Assembly (NCBI GenBank): GCA_008633435.1
Contig: RKSL01000037.1
Span: forward strand, 1-56,503
DNA: 56,503 bases
Direction of reading: 5' to 3'
Origin: Candidatus Desulfobulbus rimicarensis
GTDB taxonomy: Bacteria; Desulfobacterota; Desulfobulbia; Desulfobulbales; Desulfobulbaceae
A program made the translations under genes and the position numbers. The notes beneath the pieces are model-generated. The model searched no databases and was not told the DNA's origin. It saw only the letters and a list, made by a program, of their open reading frames with translations. Every line of letters begins with the position of its first letter. The stretch's first letter is position 1. Shown one piece after another: positions 15,652 through 24,922 of the stretch.

Positions 15652-16005
15652 TCACTTCCTTTTCTGCAATTCAACAGTTATCGGTTGCGGTTCAGCGGCT
15701 GCGGCCTCACGACTCGCATGACGGGTATTCACCCAAAAAGAGGTTATGTCATTCTTATACCCTTTTTTGGTTACTTCCACGGTCACATATTCGGGTTTAC
15801 CATCCTTTCCTTCCCAGGTCACCTGAACCGGCGTCATTCCCAGATTGGTATCATCCCGCAAATTAACAACCTGAGCTCCCGGGGGAATGGTTATAAACTT
15901 TACATCACCATATGTTTTACTGCTGCCGCAGGCTGCGAGCTGCAAAACAGCCAGACATGCAAGCAGGTACAACACCCAACAGCCTCTGTTGCTGCCTCTC
16001 TCCAT
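15652..16005 (-). CDS. Small lipoprotein with PEGA-like domain (first of pair)
   Basis: About 117 residues from an ATG preceded by CAGGAG at seven bases. A signal sequence ends in the good lipobox LAAC (CLAVLQLAACGSS). The mature part has a PEGA-like pattern: IPPGAQVVNLRDDTNLGMTP, then EVTKKGYKND. Sequence similarity to the following gene is limited to this pattern, so they may be diverged duplicates. A 20-bp perfect palindrome lies 25 bases above the start. Function unknown. Confidence 0.7.
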   Translation of the reverse strand: MERGSNRGCWVLYLLACLAVLQLAACGSSKTYGDVKFITIPPGAQVVNLRDDTNLGMTPVQVTWEGKDGKPEYVTVEVTKKGYKNDITSFWVNTRHASREAAAAEPQPITVELQKRK

Positions 16006-16029
16006 ATCATTTCTCCTGGATTGTTGTGT

Positions 16030-16049
16030 ATAACAGGGGCCCCTGTTAT
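16030..16049. promoter_or_regulatory. Perfect 20-bp palindrome before the lipoprotein pair
   Basis: ATAACAGGGGCCCCTGTTAT reads the same on both strands and lies between the LysR-regulator stop (16086) and the lipoprotein start (16005). No T-run follows on either side, so an operator for a dimeric regulator is more likely than a terminator. The protein that would bind is not identified. Confidence 0.5.
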
Positions 16050-16085
16050 CATTCTGATATTTCATCTATGTACCATCATTATGAC

Positions 16086-17054
16086 TTAATCTTTTTTATT
16101 ATACTCACTCAGTAAAGTCTGGAGTTTCCATGGCGAAGACAAGCACTCTTTCCCCAGGCCACATTCTGTTATGACTTCACAAAAATTAAGGAATTCATCC
16201 ATAAGACGGGTAGTCACCTTGTCTTTATGCTGAATAATCCGCAACTGTCGCCGCATGTTCAGCCCTTCAATTTGCAGACTTTTCAACCAGCCCTGCTCTA
16301 TCTCTCTGCAAATTGTCAATTGTGAAAGACAGGCCGCACTGACTCCTGATTCCACAGATTTTTTGATAGCCTCGGTATGCCCCATCCTGGTAACAACTTT
16401 GAGCTGAGAGACATGCTTACCGAGTTTTTTCCGAAAGACTTCAGCAGTTCCAGAGCCCTCTTCGCGCATCACCCAGGTTGTTTCCTGCAGGTCTTTGGGC
16501 ACCTGAAAGATCTCTTTACCGGCCAGGGGATGGGTCTGACTGACAATCACCACAAGTTCATCCTCAAACCAGGGAACTGCACGAATATTTTCATCACTCA
16601 CGCCACCTTCAACAAATCCCAGATCCATCACCCCCTGGGAAACAAGATGCTCTGCCTGTTGAGTGTTGGCCACCAGCATGTTAATACGTGCTTCCGGGTG
16701 AAGCCGCATAAACGCTCCCGTAAGATAAGGTAGCACATAGTTACCTACAGTGGAACTGGCAATAATCTCAAGCGATCCGGCAACAGCATTACGCTTTTCA
16801 GTAAGCATGGACTCAACATTCCAGACCTGAAAGGTAATATCCTTGGCCATTGGCAACAGATAACGCCCCCGGTCATTGAGCAGTAAACTACGGCCATGTC
16901 TGTCAAAAAGCGGGCCGCCCAGTTGATTCTCCAGCTCGCCCAATGCCATACTGACAGCTGACTGAGTGAGAAAAAGCTCCTTACTGGCTCGCGTTACCTG
17001 CTGAGTTTCAGCAACAGCAATAAATATTTCAAGTTGTCTGAGTGTGACTGACAT
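16086..17054 (-). CDS. LysR-family transcriptional regulator (CysL/YeiE-like)
   Basis: A 322-residue protein with an N-terminal winged helix-turn-helix (1-60, TLRQLEIFIAVAETQQVTRA ... TQSAVSMALGELE) and a periplasmic-binding-protein-like effector domain (about 90-300; IIASSTVGNYVLP, GVSAACLSQLTI). The effector domain looks most like the CysL/YeiE/CbbR branch, which responds to sulfur or carbon metabolites, but the ligand cannot be read from sequence. The 291-bp gap 17055-17345 upstream is AT-rich and contains a GTTGA-TCAAC inverted repeat at 17199-17213. The regulator lies between the methyl-cycle operon and the lipoprotein pair. Confidence 0.85.
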   Translation of the reverse strand: MSVTLRQLEIFIAVAETQQVTRASKELFLTQSAVSMALGELENQLGGPLFDRHGRSLLLNDRGRYLLPMAKDITFQVWNVESMLTEKRNAVAGSLEIIASSTVGNYVLPYLTGAFMRLHPEARINMLVANTQQAEHLVSQGVMDLGFVEGGVSDENIRAVPWFEDELVVIVSQTHPLAGKEIFQVPKDLQETTWVMREEGSGTAEVFRKKLGKHVSQLKVVTRMGHTEAIKKSVESGVSAACLSQLTICREIEQGWLKSLQIEGLNMRRQLRIIQHKDKVTTRLMDEFLNFCEVITECGLGKECLSSPWKLQTLLSEYNKKD

Positions 17055-17345
17055 AGATTATCCTGTCTTGATTAAAGAAAGAGTGGTACGCCCGCATCAA
17101 TAACTGAACATCAATCGATATGTAAATATTCCTTAATGATTTAAACAGTTTACCTTATGCAATGTGGTAAATAATTGTTTTTACATCATAACATTCCGGT
17201 TGATCAGGTCAACAGATTTTGCAGAATAGCGTTGAACCCCACTGCCTAAACATGTAGAGAGTACCACAAGTAGAGCAAAACAGCACCAGTTTAGTCTGCA
17301 TTTTTCTCCAAAACAGGACGGATTCGCAAACAGCCGTCAACATCA

Positions 17346-18662
17346 TCACCCATCCTGCTGCCATTGTTCCAGAAGCATCAATGCTTTTTTTGAACGAAAC
17401 GTGCCTCGATCCCGTTTCTTCATTCTCTTCTCTAACGGTGGAAACAGGCCAAAATTCACATTCGAGGGCTGAAAACGGGAAGGATCAGATTGCGTTAAAT
17501 GGGCGATTAATGCCCCAAGTGCTGTAGCTGGAGGGGGCGGGACGATCTCATTGCCGCGCAGTACAGCACTGGTGTTTATCCCTGCCAACAACCCCATAGC
17601 TGCAGATTCTACATATCCTTCCACCCCTGACAGCTGGCCTGCCAGAAAAAGTCCGGGACGATTCTTCATCTGGAGGCCAGAGTCGAGCAATTCAGGAGCA
17701 CAGATAAAGGTGTTGCGGTGTATTGATCCCAGACGTATAAATTCTGCCTGTTCAAGCCCTGGAATAGTTCTAAAAACTCGTTTTTGCTCACTGTAGGTAA
17801 GTTTTGTCTGAAACCCGACGAGATTATACATTGTCCGATCAAGGTTTTCCGCTCTGAGCTGTACCACGGCATGAAAAACCTTGCCAGTTACCGGGTGGGC
17901 CAGCCCCACAGGTTTCATGGGGCCGAACCGTAATGTATCCGTCCCCCGTTCACACATCACCTCAACGGGTAGGCATCCTTCAAAATATTTCGTTTTTTCA
18001 AATTCTTTCAACGGTACAGTATGGGCATTACCAAGCATTTCAATGAACGCTGTATATTCAGACCTGGAGAAAGGACAGTTCAGGTAATCACCAGGGGTAT
18101 CATCATCCCAGCGTGACTTACGATAAATCCTATCCATGTCAAGCGATTCAGCATCAACAATGGGGGCAATGGCATCATAAAAGGCAAGGTGTTTTTCCCC
18201 GGTAAGCTCCACCAGGCTCTTGGTCATATCCTCGGAAGTGAGAGGCCCGGTGGCAAGGATGACCGGCCCCCCAGACGATGGCAGCCTGGTCACTTCTTCC
18301 CGGATTAGTGTTATATTTTCATGCTGTTCAACTGCTCTGGAGACTTTCCGGGAAAACTTTTCCCGATCAACAGCAAGGGCAGAACCGGCAGGAACTTGAG
18401 TCGCATCAGCAGCGCGCATTATCAAAGAATCACAACGCCGCATCTCCTCTTTCAGTAACCCGACAGCGGAGTCAACCGCATTTGAACGAAGAGAATTTGA
18501 GCAGACCAGCTCAGCAAGCTGGGTTGATTCATGGGCAGGGCTGAATCGTTCCGGCTTCATCTCATACAGTTCAACCTGTACTCCCCGCTGTGCGGCCTGC
18601 CAGGCAGCTTCACAACCGGCCAGGCCAGCACCTATTATTTTCAGTTTTGTGTTCATGGTCAT
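17346..18662 (-). CDS. trmFO: tRNA m5U54 methyltransferase TrmFO (folate/FAD dependent)
   Basis: Methylates uridine 54 of the tRNA T-loop using methylene-tetrahydrofolate and FADH2. The 438-residue protein opens with the FAD-binding Rossmann motif IIGAGLAGCEAAWQAAQRG. It has the family's LVCSNSLRS region with a conserved Cys, PAGSALAVDR, and near the end GQLSGVEGYVESAAMGLLAG. The ATG overlaps the stop of the preceding 3D-domain gene (ATGA), so I take this start over one 33 bases further out. It is the last gene of the methyl-cycle operon and, like MTHFR there, uses a folate one-carbon carrier. Confidence 0.94.
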   Translation of the reverse strand: MTMNTKLKIIGAGLAGCEAAWQAAQRGVQVELYEMKPERFSPAHESTQLAELVCSNSLRSNAVDSAVGLLKEEMRRCDSLIMRAADATQVPAGSALAVDREKFSRKVSRAVEQHENITLIREEVTRLPSSGGPVILATGPLTSEDMTKSLVELTGEKHLAFYDAIAPIVDAESLDMDRIYRKSRWDDDTPGDYLNCPFSRSEYTAFIEMLGNAHTVPLKEFEKTKYFEGCLPVEVMCERGTDTLRFGPMKPVGLAHPVTGKVFHAVVQLRAENLDRTMYNLVGFQTKLTYSEQKRVFRTIPGLEQAEFIRLGSIHRNTFICAPELLDSGLQMKNRPGLFLAGQLSGVEGYVESAAMGLLAGINTSAVLRGNEIVPPPPATALGALIAHLTQSDPSRFQPSNVNFGLFPPLEKRMKKRDRGTFRSKKALMLLEQWQQDG

Positions 18663-19219
18663 TGAATAATTACCTTTACCCGACGACGCCCCCATAACAA
18701 GGCATCATGATGTGATTCAAAATAGAGATCAATGCGATCTGGACCTTTGATTGCTCCGCCCCGATCAAGCACAACCCCCCAGCCCCATCCTGGAACAAAC
18801 ATACGGGTGCCAAAAGGGTAATAACTGGTATCTGCGGCAATGGTGCCGTCATGGCTGAGCCAAAGCCAGGGAAAGACAACCCGAAAGGGTATCATCCAGG
18901 GCCGTGAAAGAGTGTTCAGAGAAACCAGACCGGGCTGCGGTTCAACAGGAATGGTATTTGCCGCTGTTCTTCCTGTATATGGTCGGCCTTTCCCCTGCCC
19001 GGCACGTACATAACGATTCCAGAAATTGAGCTTCAGATATGTCCAGCTTCCCCGCTCCCAGCTGCAGCATTGAGAACACCCGCAATATGCAGTCGTCTCT
19101 ATCATTCTCGTTTTCTGGGTAGCGCAGCCAGACAACAGCACCAAAGAGAAAAGGGCATAGAGAAATATCCCCATGCCCTTGACGACCGACAATGCCGAAC
19201 AGGATGAACTGTCAGGCAT
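18659..19219 (-). CDS. 3D-domain lipoprotein (MltA/RlpA-like beta-barrel)
   Basis: About 186 residues from an ATG 10 bases after the ahcY stop; a later ATG at 19174 would still leave the signal sequence. The signal ends in the lipobox LLSGC, so the protein should be membrane anchored. The mature domain has a Cys-rich start (AYCGCSQCCSWERG) and the 3D pattern of aspartates: IAADTSYYPFGTRM, VLDRGGAIKGPDRIDLYF, then SHHDALLWGRR. Such double-psi barrels are linked to peptidoglycan cleavage. Its place between ahcY and trmFO has no obvious metabolic reason. Confidence 0.82.
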   Translation of the reverse strand: MPDSSSCSALSVVKGMGIFLYALFSLVLLSGCATQKTRMIETTAYCGCSQCCSWERGSWTYLKLNFWNRYVRAGQGKGRPYTGRTAANTIPVEPQPGLVSLNTLSRPWMIPFRVVFPWLWLSHDGTIAADTSYYPFGTRMFVPGWGWGVVLDRGGAIKGPDRIDLYFESHHDALLWGRRRVKVIIQ

Positions 19220-19229
19220 AAGTAGACGC

Positions 19230-20516
19230 TTAATACCGATAATATTCCGGTTTATATGGCCCGTCAACTGCAACACCAATATATTCTGCCTGTTCTTTGC
19301 TCAGTGTTGTCAAATGAGCATCGATTTTTTTCAGGTGCAGTCTTGCCACCATCTCATCGAGTTTTTTGGGCAGAAAATAGACCTTATTTTCGTACTGTTC
19401 AGAATTTTTCCACAACTCCATCTGCGCGAGCACCTGGTTGGTAAATGAATTACTCATAACAAAGCTTGGATGCCCGGTGGCACAGCCAAGATTGACCAGG
19501 CGTCCTTCGGCCAGCACAATAATCCGTTTGCCGTCGGGAAAAATGACATGGTCAACCTGAGGTTTAATATTCTCCCACTCAAGATCACGGATTCCGGCAA
19601 TGTCAATTTCTGAATCAAAATGGCCGATATTGCAAACAATAGCCTGATCCTTCATGACATCCATGTGCGCCCTGGTAATGACCTGCAGATTACCGGTACA
19701 GGTGACAAAAAGATCACCAAGAGGGGCGGCCTCTTCCATGGTAACAACCTTAAATCCTTCCATGGACGCCTGCAGCGCACAGATAGGATCAATTTCCGTC
19801 ACCATCACTGTCGCCCCCATGCCCCGTAACGCCTGAGCACAGCCCTTACCCACATCACCGTAACCGACAACCACCCCGACTTTCCCGGCAATCATTACAT
19901 CAGTTGCCCGTTTAATGCCGTCAATCAGCGATTCCCGGCAGCCGTAGAGGTTGTCAAATTTTGATTTAGTTACCGAGTCATTGACATTAAAGGCCGGAGT
20001 CAACAGCTTGCCATCCCGTGCCATTTCATTTAAACGATGAACGCCCGTGGTTGTTTCCTCAGATATACCCCGCACATCCTTGAGAAGTTCAGGATATTTA
20101 TCATGCATAAGCAGGGTGAGATCACCACCATCATCAAGAATCATGTTAGGACGCCAGTCGTCGGGGCCAAAGATAGTCTTTTCTATGCACCACCAGAACT
20201 CTTCTTCACTTTCCCCTTTCCAGGCAAAGGTGGGGATGCCTGCTGCAGCCATAGCCGAAGCAGCCTGATCCTGGGTGGAAAAAATGTTACAGGAAGACCA
20301 GCGCAATTCTGCGCCGAGATCAACCAGAGTTTCCATCAGCACCGCGGTCTGGATGGTCATGTGCAGACAACCGGCTATGCGGGCGCCCTTAAGAGGTTTT
20401 GATTCACCATACTCTTCACGAAGAGCCATTAAGCCCGGCATCTCAGTTTCGGCAATGGCGACTTCCTTGCGTCCCCATGCTGCCAGTTCCATGTCTGCTA
20501 CTTTATAATCACTCAT
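19230..20516 (-). CDS. ahcY: S-adenosylhomocysteine hydrolase
   Basis: Splits S-adenosylhomocysteine into adenosine and homocysteine, using bound NAD. The 428-residue cytoplasmic enzyme shows the NAD-binding [18 protein letters not shown], substrate-region motifs ([25 protein letters not shown]), GHFDSEID and the C-terminal KPEYYRY. The 40-odd-residue insertion of the eukaryotic-type branch is absent or short. It sits 75 bases after metK and 10 bases before the 3D lipoprotein gene. No SAH-riboswitch fold was recognised in the 75-base gap. Confidence 0.95.
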   Translation of the reverse strand: MSDYKVADMELAAWGRKEVAIAETEMPGLMALREEYGESKPLKGARIAGCLHMTIQTAVLMETLVDLGAELRWSSCNIFSTQDQAASAMAAAGIPTFAWKGESEEEFWWCIEKTIFGPDDWRPNMILDDGGDLTLLMHDKYPELLKDVRGISEETTTGVHRLNEMARDGKLLTPAFNVNDSVTKSKFDNLYGCRESLIDGIKRATDVMIAGKVGVVVGYGDVGKGCAQALRGMGATVMVTEIDPICALQASMEGFKVVTMEEAAPLGDLFVTCTGNLQVITRAHMDVMKDQAIVCNIGHFDSEIDIAGIRDLEWENIKPQVDHVIFPDGKRIIVLAEGRLVNLGCATGHPSFVMSNSFTNQVLAQMELWKNSEQYENKVYFLPKKLDEMVARLHLKKIDAHLTTLSKEQAEYIGVAVDGPYKPEYYRY

Positions 20517-20591
20517 TTCTGTATTAACTCCGCTCTGCCTGTTTGCAGAATGTATGTACTTTTATGCTCATATGCCGTTTACTCCGAGTGG

Positions 20592-21755
20592 TTACACACC
20601 GGCAGCACTTTTTAATTCTTCAGCTTTATCGGTACGCTCCCAGGTAAACTCAGGAAGCTCACGCCCAAAATGGCCATACGCGGCCGTTCTATGATAAATT
20701 GGTCGCAACAGATCCAAATGCTGGACAATGGCTTTGGGTCGCAGATCAAAAACCTCGCCGATCAGCTCAATGAGGCGTTCATCAGAGACCTTGCAGGTAC
20801 CAAAGGTTTTAACATTAATAGAAACCGGCTTGGAAATACCAATCGCATAGGCAACCTGAACCTCAACCTCTGTGGCCAGACCTGCGGCAACAATATTTTT
20901 AGCCACATATCTACCCATATACGAGGACGAGCGATCAACCTTGGATGGATCCTTGCCGGAAAATGCGCCACCGCCATGGGAACCTCTGCCCCCATAGGAA
21001 TCGACAATAATTTTACGTCCTGTCACCCCGCAATCACCCACAGGGCCACCGATCACGAATCGTCCAGTGGGATTGATAAAAAATTTCGTCTTGTCATCAA
21101 GCATGTCTGCGGGCAGAATCGGTTTGATGATTTCTTCCATGATGCCTTCTTTTAGATCAGCATAGGAAACATCAGGGCTATGCTGAGAGGAAAGCACTAC
21201 AGCCTCAATCCTTTTGGCCACATTATCCTCATACTCAATGGTCACCTGACTCTTGGCATCAGGACGCAGCCAGGGCAGCACCCCGGCTTTTCGTACTTCA
21301 GACTGCCTTTTGACCAGCAGGTGGGCATAAGTGATGGGCATGGGCATCAGCACGCTGGTTTCGTCACAGGCATACCCAAACATCAAGCCCTGATCACCCG
21401 CGCCCTGATCCAGATCAAGACCGGTACCTTCATCTACGCCCTGGGCAATATCTGAGGATTGCTTATCGATGGAGGTCATTACCGCACACGACTGCCAATC
21501 AAAGCCCATATCAGAGGAATTATAACCAATTTCACGGATGGTCTGGCGGACAATATCGGGCATGTCAACCCAGGCCGAGGTGGTAATCTCACCGGCGATC
21601 ATCGCAAGACCCGTTGTCACCAGGCTCTCACAGGCCACGCGGGCATGAGGATCCTGGGAAAGAAGTGCATCAAGAATAGCATCGGAAATCTGGTCGGCAA
21701 CCTTGTCGGGATGCCCCTCTGAAACCGATTCAGAGGTAAAAAGATGACTCGACAT
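20592..21755 (-). CDS. metK: Methionine adenosyltransferase MetK
   Basis: Makes S-adenosylmethionine from methionine and ATP. The 387-residue protein shows the family signatures: [24 protein letters not shown], and the P-loop-like [16 protein letters not shown]. It starts 20 bases after the stop of the homocysteine methyltransferase/MTHFR gene and is preceded by AGGAG, so it is expressed from the same operon. With its neighbours it closes the activated methyl cycle. Confidence 0.96.
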   Translation of the reverse strand: MSSHLFTSESVSEGHPDKVADQISDAILDALLSQDPHARVACESLVTTGLAMIAGEITTSAWVDMPDIVRQTIREIGYNSSDMGFDWQSCAVMTSIDKQSSDIAQGVDEGTGLDLDQGAGDQGLMFGYACDETSVLMPMPITYAHLLVKRQSEVRKAGVLPWLRPDAKSQVTIEYEDNVAKRIEAVVLSSQHSPDVSYADLKEGIMEEIIKPILPADMLDDKTKFFINPTGRFVIGGPVGDCGVTGRKIIVDSYGGRGSHGGGAFSGKDPSKVDRSSSYMGRYVAKNIVAAGLATEVEVQVAYAIGISKPVSINVKTFGTCKVSDERLIELIGEVFDLRPKAIVQHLDLLRPIYHRTAAYGHFGRELPEFTWERTDKAEELKSAAGV

Positions 21756-21775
21756 AAAAAACTCCTGTTAAATGT

Positions 21776-23662
21776 TTACGCAGTGGCAGATGTCTTTGCC
21801 CTGCCACTGCCCTTCCAGCCGGCCTCCCGAACCTGAAGAACAAAATCAACAACAATATCCCATTTGTTTAATGGACTGATCAAATAAAGACCATCAACAA
21901 ACGATGAAATATCTTCTATCAACCTGGCTGTATAGTCAAGGGCAACCTTGCGCTGATCGGCAACCTTATCAAATCCTGCCAGTTTTTTTCGTAAATCTTC
22001 CGGTACGGATATACCGGGAACCTCGTTATGAAGAAACTCGGCATTACGGGATGATATCAAAGGAAATATACCGGGAAACATCAATATATCTACATGAGCT
22101 ACCCGTTCCATCATCTGCTCGACTTCAGCGCGGGAAAAAAGAGGCTGGGTCATGGCATAGCGGGCACCCAACGCTGCCTTTTTCTCAAGACGGCTGATCT
22201 GCAGGCCAGGATTGGACGGTCTGAAGCTAAAGGCTGCACCAATTGAAAAATTTGTCTGTTCTTTCACAGACCTGCCAGCCATGTTCACCCCACGATTCAA
22301 GCCATCTAGCATCCGGATAAGCCCGTTTGAACGCAGATCAAAAACACCGCTTACTCCAGGCTGATCTGTACCTGCGGCCGAATCTCCGGAAACAGCAAGC
22401 ACTGCTTCAATACCCAGCAGATGCGCTTCCATCATCCGGGATTGCAGCCCCAACGCGTTAAGATCCCGACCGGTTTGATGGATAATTGTCTGCACACCTA
22501 TTTGCTGACGGATCAAGGAGGCAACGCCCAGGTTTCCGGCTCGTAAAATAGCCAACGGATTTTCACCAAGGGAGATGGCATCCACACCTGCCTCAGCAAG
22601 TTTCCCTGCACCGCGAAGAACAGGGGCAACGTCAAGATGGGTGGGCGGGTCTAGTTCTGCTATGATCGGCAGATGTCCTGCAGCAAGGCCTGTAAGGAAC
22701 CCACCGACACGGGATTCACCAACAATCTCCTCATCAGCTGCACCGGAGACTTCAACCTGCGTGCCGCGAATACGTACCGGTTTAATCCGCAAAGCCGAAC
22801 GAAATTCCTGCACATGCGCAGGTGTTGTGCCGCAACAACCGCCAATAAGATGCACGCCTTTGCGGATCATTTCCCGTGCCCGTATGGCCATATAGCCCGG
22901 CTGTGCCGGATAGATCATCCGATGTCCGACCATTTCCGGCATTCCTGCATTGGGAAAGGCAGATAGAGGAATCCCCTCACCCGCCAGAGGCGACATTTTC
23001 TCTATGGCAAGCACCATGGCATCAATACCCCGACCGCAGTTGGTTCCCACCACATCAGCACCTGCGGCCTGCATTTCACGGGCACAGGTCAGGGCATCAT
23101 CACCACGCACCGTTGTTGCCCGGGCCGGAAACACCATCTGGCTGATCACCGGTAATCCCGGAGCAACTTCTTTGGCCACAGCAATGGCCAGGAGTATTTC
23201 ATCAAGGTTGGAAAACGTCTCAATGATTAATACATCCACCCCGCCGGCAACAAGTCCGCGCATCTGCTCGCGAAAACTTCCCCGGATATCCTCAAGAGTT
23301 ATATCTTCTTCATCAAGTGGAAAGCTGATCCCGGATGGCCCCACCGATCCGGCAACATACACCTGGTGTCCGGCTGCTTTACAGGCAATCTCTGCCCCGG
23401 CACAGTTCACAGCAAAAACCTGCTCTCCTGCCCCTGCTTCACGCAGTTTAAAACGACCAGCTCCAAAAGTATTGGTTTCTATGAGCTGGCTGCCAGCCCT
23501 GATATATTCTTCGTGAGCACTGAACACAACATCACGGGCCTGCACATTGAGCAGATCAAGATTACGCCCCCGCTTTACCCCCCGTTCAAAGAGGTAGGAG
23601 CCAAGCGCACCATCAGCCAAAACCACATGGTTTTGTATATATTCACGAAAATCAGGTTTCAT
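21776..23662 (-). CDS. Bifunctional homocysteine S-methyltransferase / methylenetetrahydrofolate reductase
   Basis: A 628-residue fusion. The N-terminal half (about 1-290) is a homocysteine methyltransferase of the betaine/cobalamin-independent Zn type: LADGALGSYLFERG, ETNTFGA, and the zinc ligands in GTNCGRG and GGCCGTTP. The C-terminal half (about 330-615) is MetF-like: AELDPPTHLDVAPVL, GDSAAGTDQPG, and QPLFSRAEVEQMM. Similar fusions (YitJ-like) are known in bacteria. It could pass a methyl group from methylene-THF to homocysteine within one protein; the actual methyl donor of the first domain is not settled by sequence. It heads the operon with metK, ahcY, 3D lipoprotein and trmFO. Confidence 0.9.
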   Translation of the reverse strand: MKPDFREYIQNHVVLADGALGSYLFERGVKRGRNLDLLNVQARDVVFSAHEEYIRAGSQLIETNTFGAGRFKLREAGAGEQVFAVNCAGAEIACKAAGHQVYVAGSVGPSGISFPLDEEDITLEDIRGSFREQMRGLVAGGVDVLIIETFSNLDEILLAIAVAKEVAPGLPVISQMVFPARATTVRGDDALTCAREMQAAGADVVGTNCGRGIDAMVLAIEKMSPLAGEGIPLSAFPNAGMPEMVGHRMIYPAQPGYMAIRAREMIRKGVHLIGGCCGTTPAHVQEFRSALRIKPVRIRGTQVEVSGAADEEIVGESRVGGFLTGLAAGHLPIIAELDPPTHLDVAPVLRGAGKLAEAGVDAISLGENPLAILRAGNLGVASLIRQQIGVQTIIHQTGRDLNALGLQSRMMEAHLLGIEAVLAVSGDSAAGTDQPGVSGVFDLRSNGLIRMLDGLNRGVNMAGRSVKEQTNFSIGAAFSFRPSNPGLQISRLEKKAALGARYAMTQPLFSRAEVEQMMERVAHVDILMFPGIFPLISSRNAEFLHNEVPGISVPEDLRKKLAGFDKVADQRKVALDYTARLIEDISSFVDGLYLISPLNKWDIVVDFVLQVREAGWKGSGRAKTSATA

Positions 23663-23847
23663 TATTTTTTGTGTTTACCGGCAGGCAAAGTTGCCACTAA
23701 GCCATAACCCCTTATGGTTTCGTACTTCTCCAGGACAAATAAAAATGCACCATAGCTGAACATAAGAGGATATACCTACACAAACTCACAAACAAGTTCA
23801 ACAAAAATAGCACAGGTTTTTAATGGGTAATCAGCAGAGAAAGCAAC

Positions 23848-24600
23848 TCACCCCTGAATGGCATAGCCGCCATCGACAACAACAACCTGACCGTGGATCA
23901 TGGCCGCGCCCCCACTGCAGAGAAACAAGGCAAGGTCTGCCACATCCTCAGGTGTTGTCAAGCGACCAAGTGGGGTGCGGGCCAGAGAGGTATCAATAAT
24001 TTCATCGCGGTTGGGAAATTTTTTCAATGCATCAGTATCCACGACACCGGCACTGATTGTATTAACGGTAATTCCCCTGGGGCCCAGTTCAACGGCCAGA
24101 TGCCGCACCAGGGATTCGAGAGCGGCCTTTGAAGCCCCTACCACGGTGTAGTTCGGTACAGCACGAACAGCGCCAAGACTGGACACGGCAAGAATTCGCC
24201 CTCCCTGCCCCATCATCGGCGCAGCATGTTGAGCAAGAGAGAGCAAGGCTCGGGCATTAATATCCATGGCCCAGTTCCAGTGACGGGTCGTCAGCTCCAT
24301 GGCCGGTTTCAGTACACCGGATGCCGCGTTGGAAACAAGAATATCCAGTCGATTGTAACCATTCTGGATTTCCTCAAACATCCGTTCTACATCGGCTTCC
24401 TTGGCAACATTTGCCTTAACAGCCAGGCAGCGAACCCCCTGTTCCTCAATGGCTGCAACCGTTTCTTCTGCATCACGCCGGTGACGCACATAATTCACCA
24501 CAATATTGACGCCGTTTGCGGCAAGACGAACAGCAATGGCCCGGCCAATCCCGCGGGAGCCTCCGGTAATGAGTGCTACTTTTCCCTGTAATTCCTGCAT
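23848..24600 (-). CDS. fabL: Enoyl-[ACP] reductase III, FabL-type SDR
   Basis: A 250-residue short-chain dehydrogenase/reductase with the NAD(P) motif TGGSRGIGRA, SNAAS, and a Tyr-x6-Lys catalytic pair (YTVVGASK). The six-residue spacing, unlike Tyr-x3-Lys of ordinary SDRs, marks the FabL enoyl-ACP reductase group; GVSKAALE-like context and the C-terminal GQVVVVDGGYAIQG agree. Likely role: last reduction step of fatty-acid elongation. It is transcribed alone; the 185 bases between it and the methyl-cycle operon contain only a small CCATAA/TTATGG inverted repeat, and a composite repeat lies upstream of it. Confidence 0.85.
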   Translation of the reverse strand: MQELQGKVALITGGSRGIGRAIAVRLAANGVNIVVNYVRHRRDAEETVAAIEEQGVRCLAVKANVAKEADVERMFEEIQNGYNRLDILVSNAASGVLKPAMELTTRHWNWAMDINARALLSLAQHAAPMMGQGGRILAVSSLGAVRAVPNYTVVGASKAALESLVRHLAVELGPRGITVNTISAGVVDTDALKKFPNRDEIIDTSLARTPLGRLTTPEDVADLALFLCSGGAAMIHGQVVVVDGGYAIQG

Positions 24601-24660
24601 CTATTTTCTCCCTGCAAAGCGCATTTTTTCTCTGGTAAAAATTTGTTCCCCCAGCATGGC

Positions 24661-24888
24661 AGCATGGCTGAACCATAATCGCCAGCCACAAAAAGCTTTG
24701 AAAGCTGGTCACTGCGGCGCGGCACGTTGGTAGCTGCTGCGACTTTCGGATAAACCATCATTCCCGGCCCGCCGGACACAACAAAGGATGAAACAGAAGC
24801 CCGAAATGTAGATTCGCAGTGATAATGCCGCAGGCAGAGACTAACGCTGTCTTCTGTCCTCTGGTTTCTGTCTTCTGTTACGGATAAA
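24661..24888. repeat. Composite intergenic repeat, copy 2
   Basis: Aligns with 14982-15220 over its full length: GGCTGAACCAT-ATCGCCA, TGGTCACTGCGGCG, CTGCTGCGACTTTC, ATTCCCGGCCCGCCGG, CACAACAAAGGATGAA, GCAGTGATAATGCCGCAGG, and the CTGTCTTCTG tail ending TACGGATAAAA. It fills most of the 322-bp gap between fabL and the DUF362 gene. No coding region is credible there. Confidence 0.7.
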
Positions 24889-24922
24889 ATCTACTCCGTA
24901 CTCACCTTCTTTGCAAGTGTAC

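Noticed and set aside
20517-20591. SAH riboswitch before ahcY
   Set aside because: The 75 bases lack the conserved core and paired arms of the SAH riboswitch as I know it; a covariance-model search would settle it.
23663-23847. SAM riboswitch before the methyl-cycle operon
   Set aside because: Only a six-base CCATAA/TTATGG inverted repeat is visible; no SAM-I or SAM-II core could be made out by eye.
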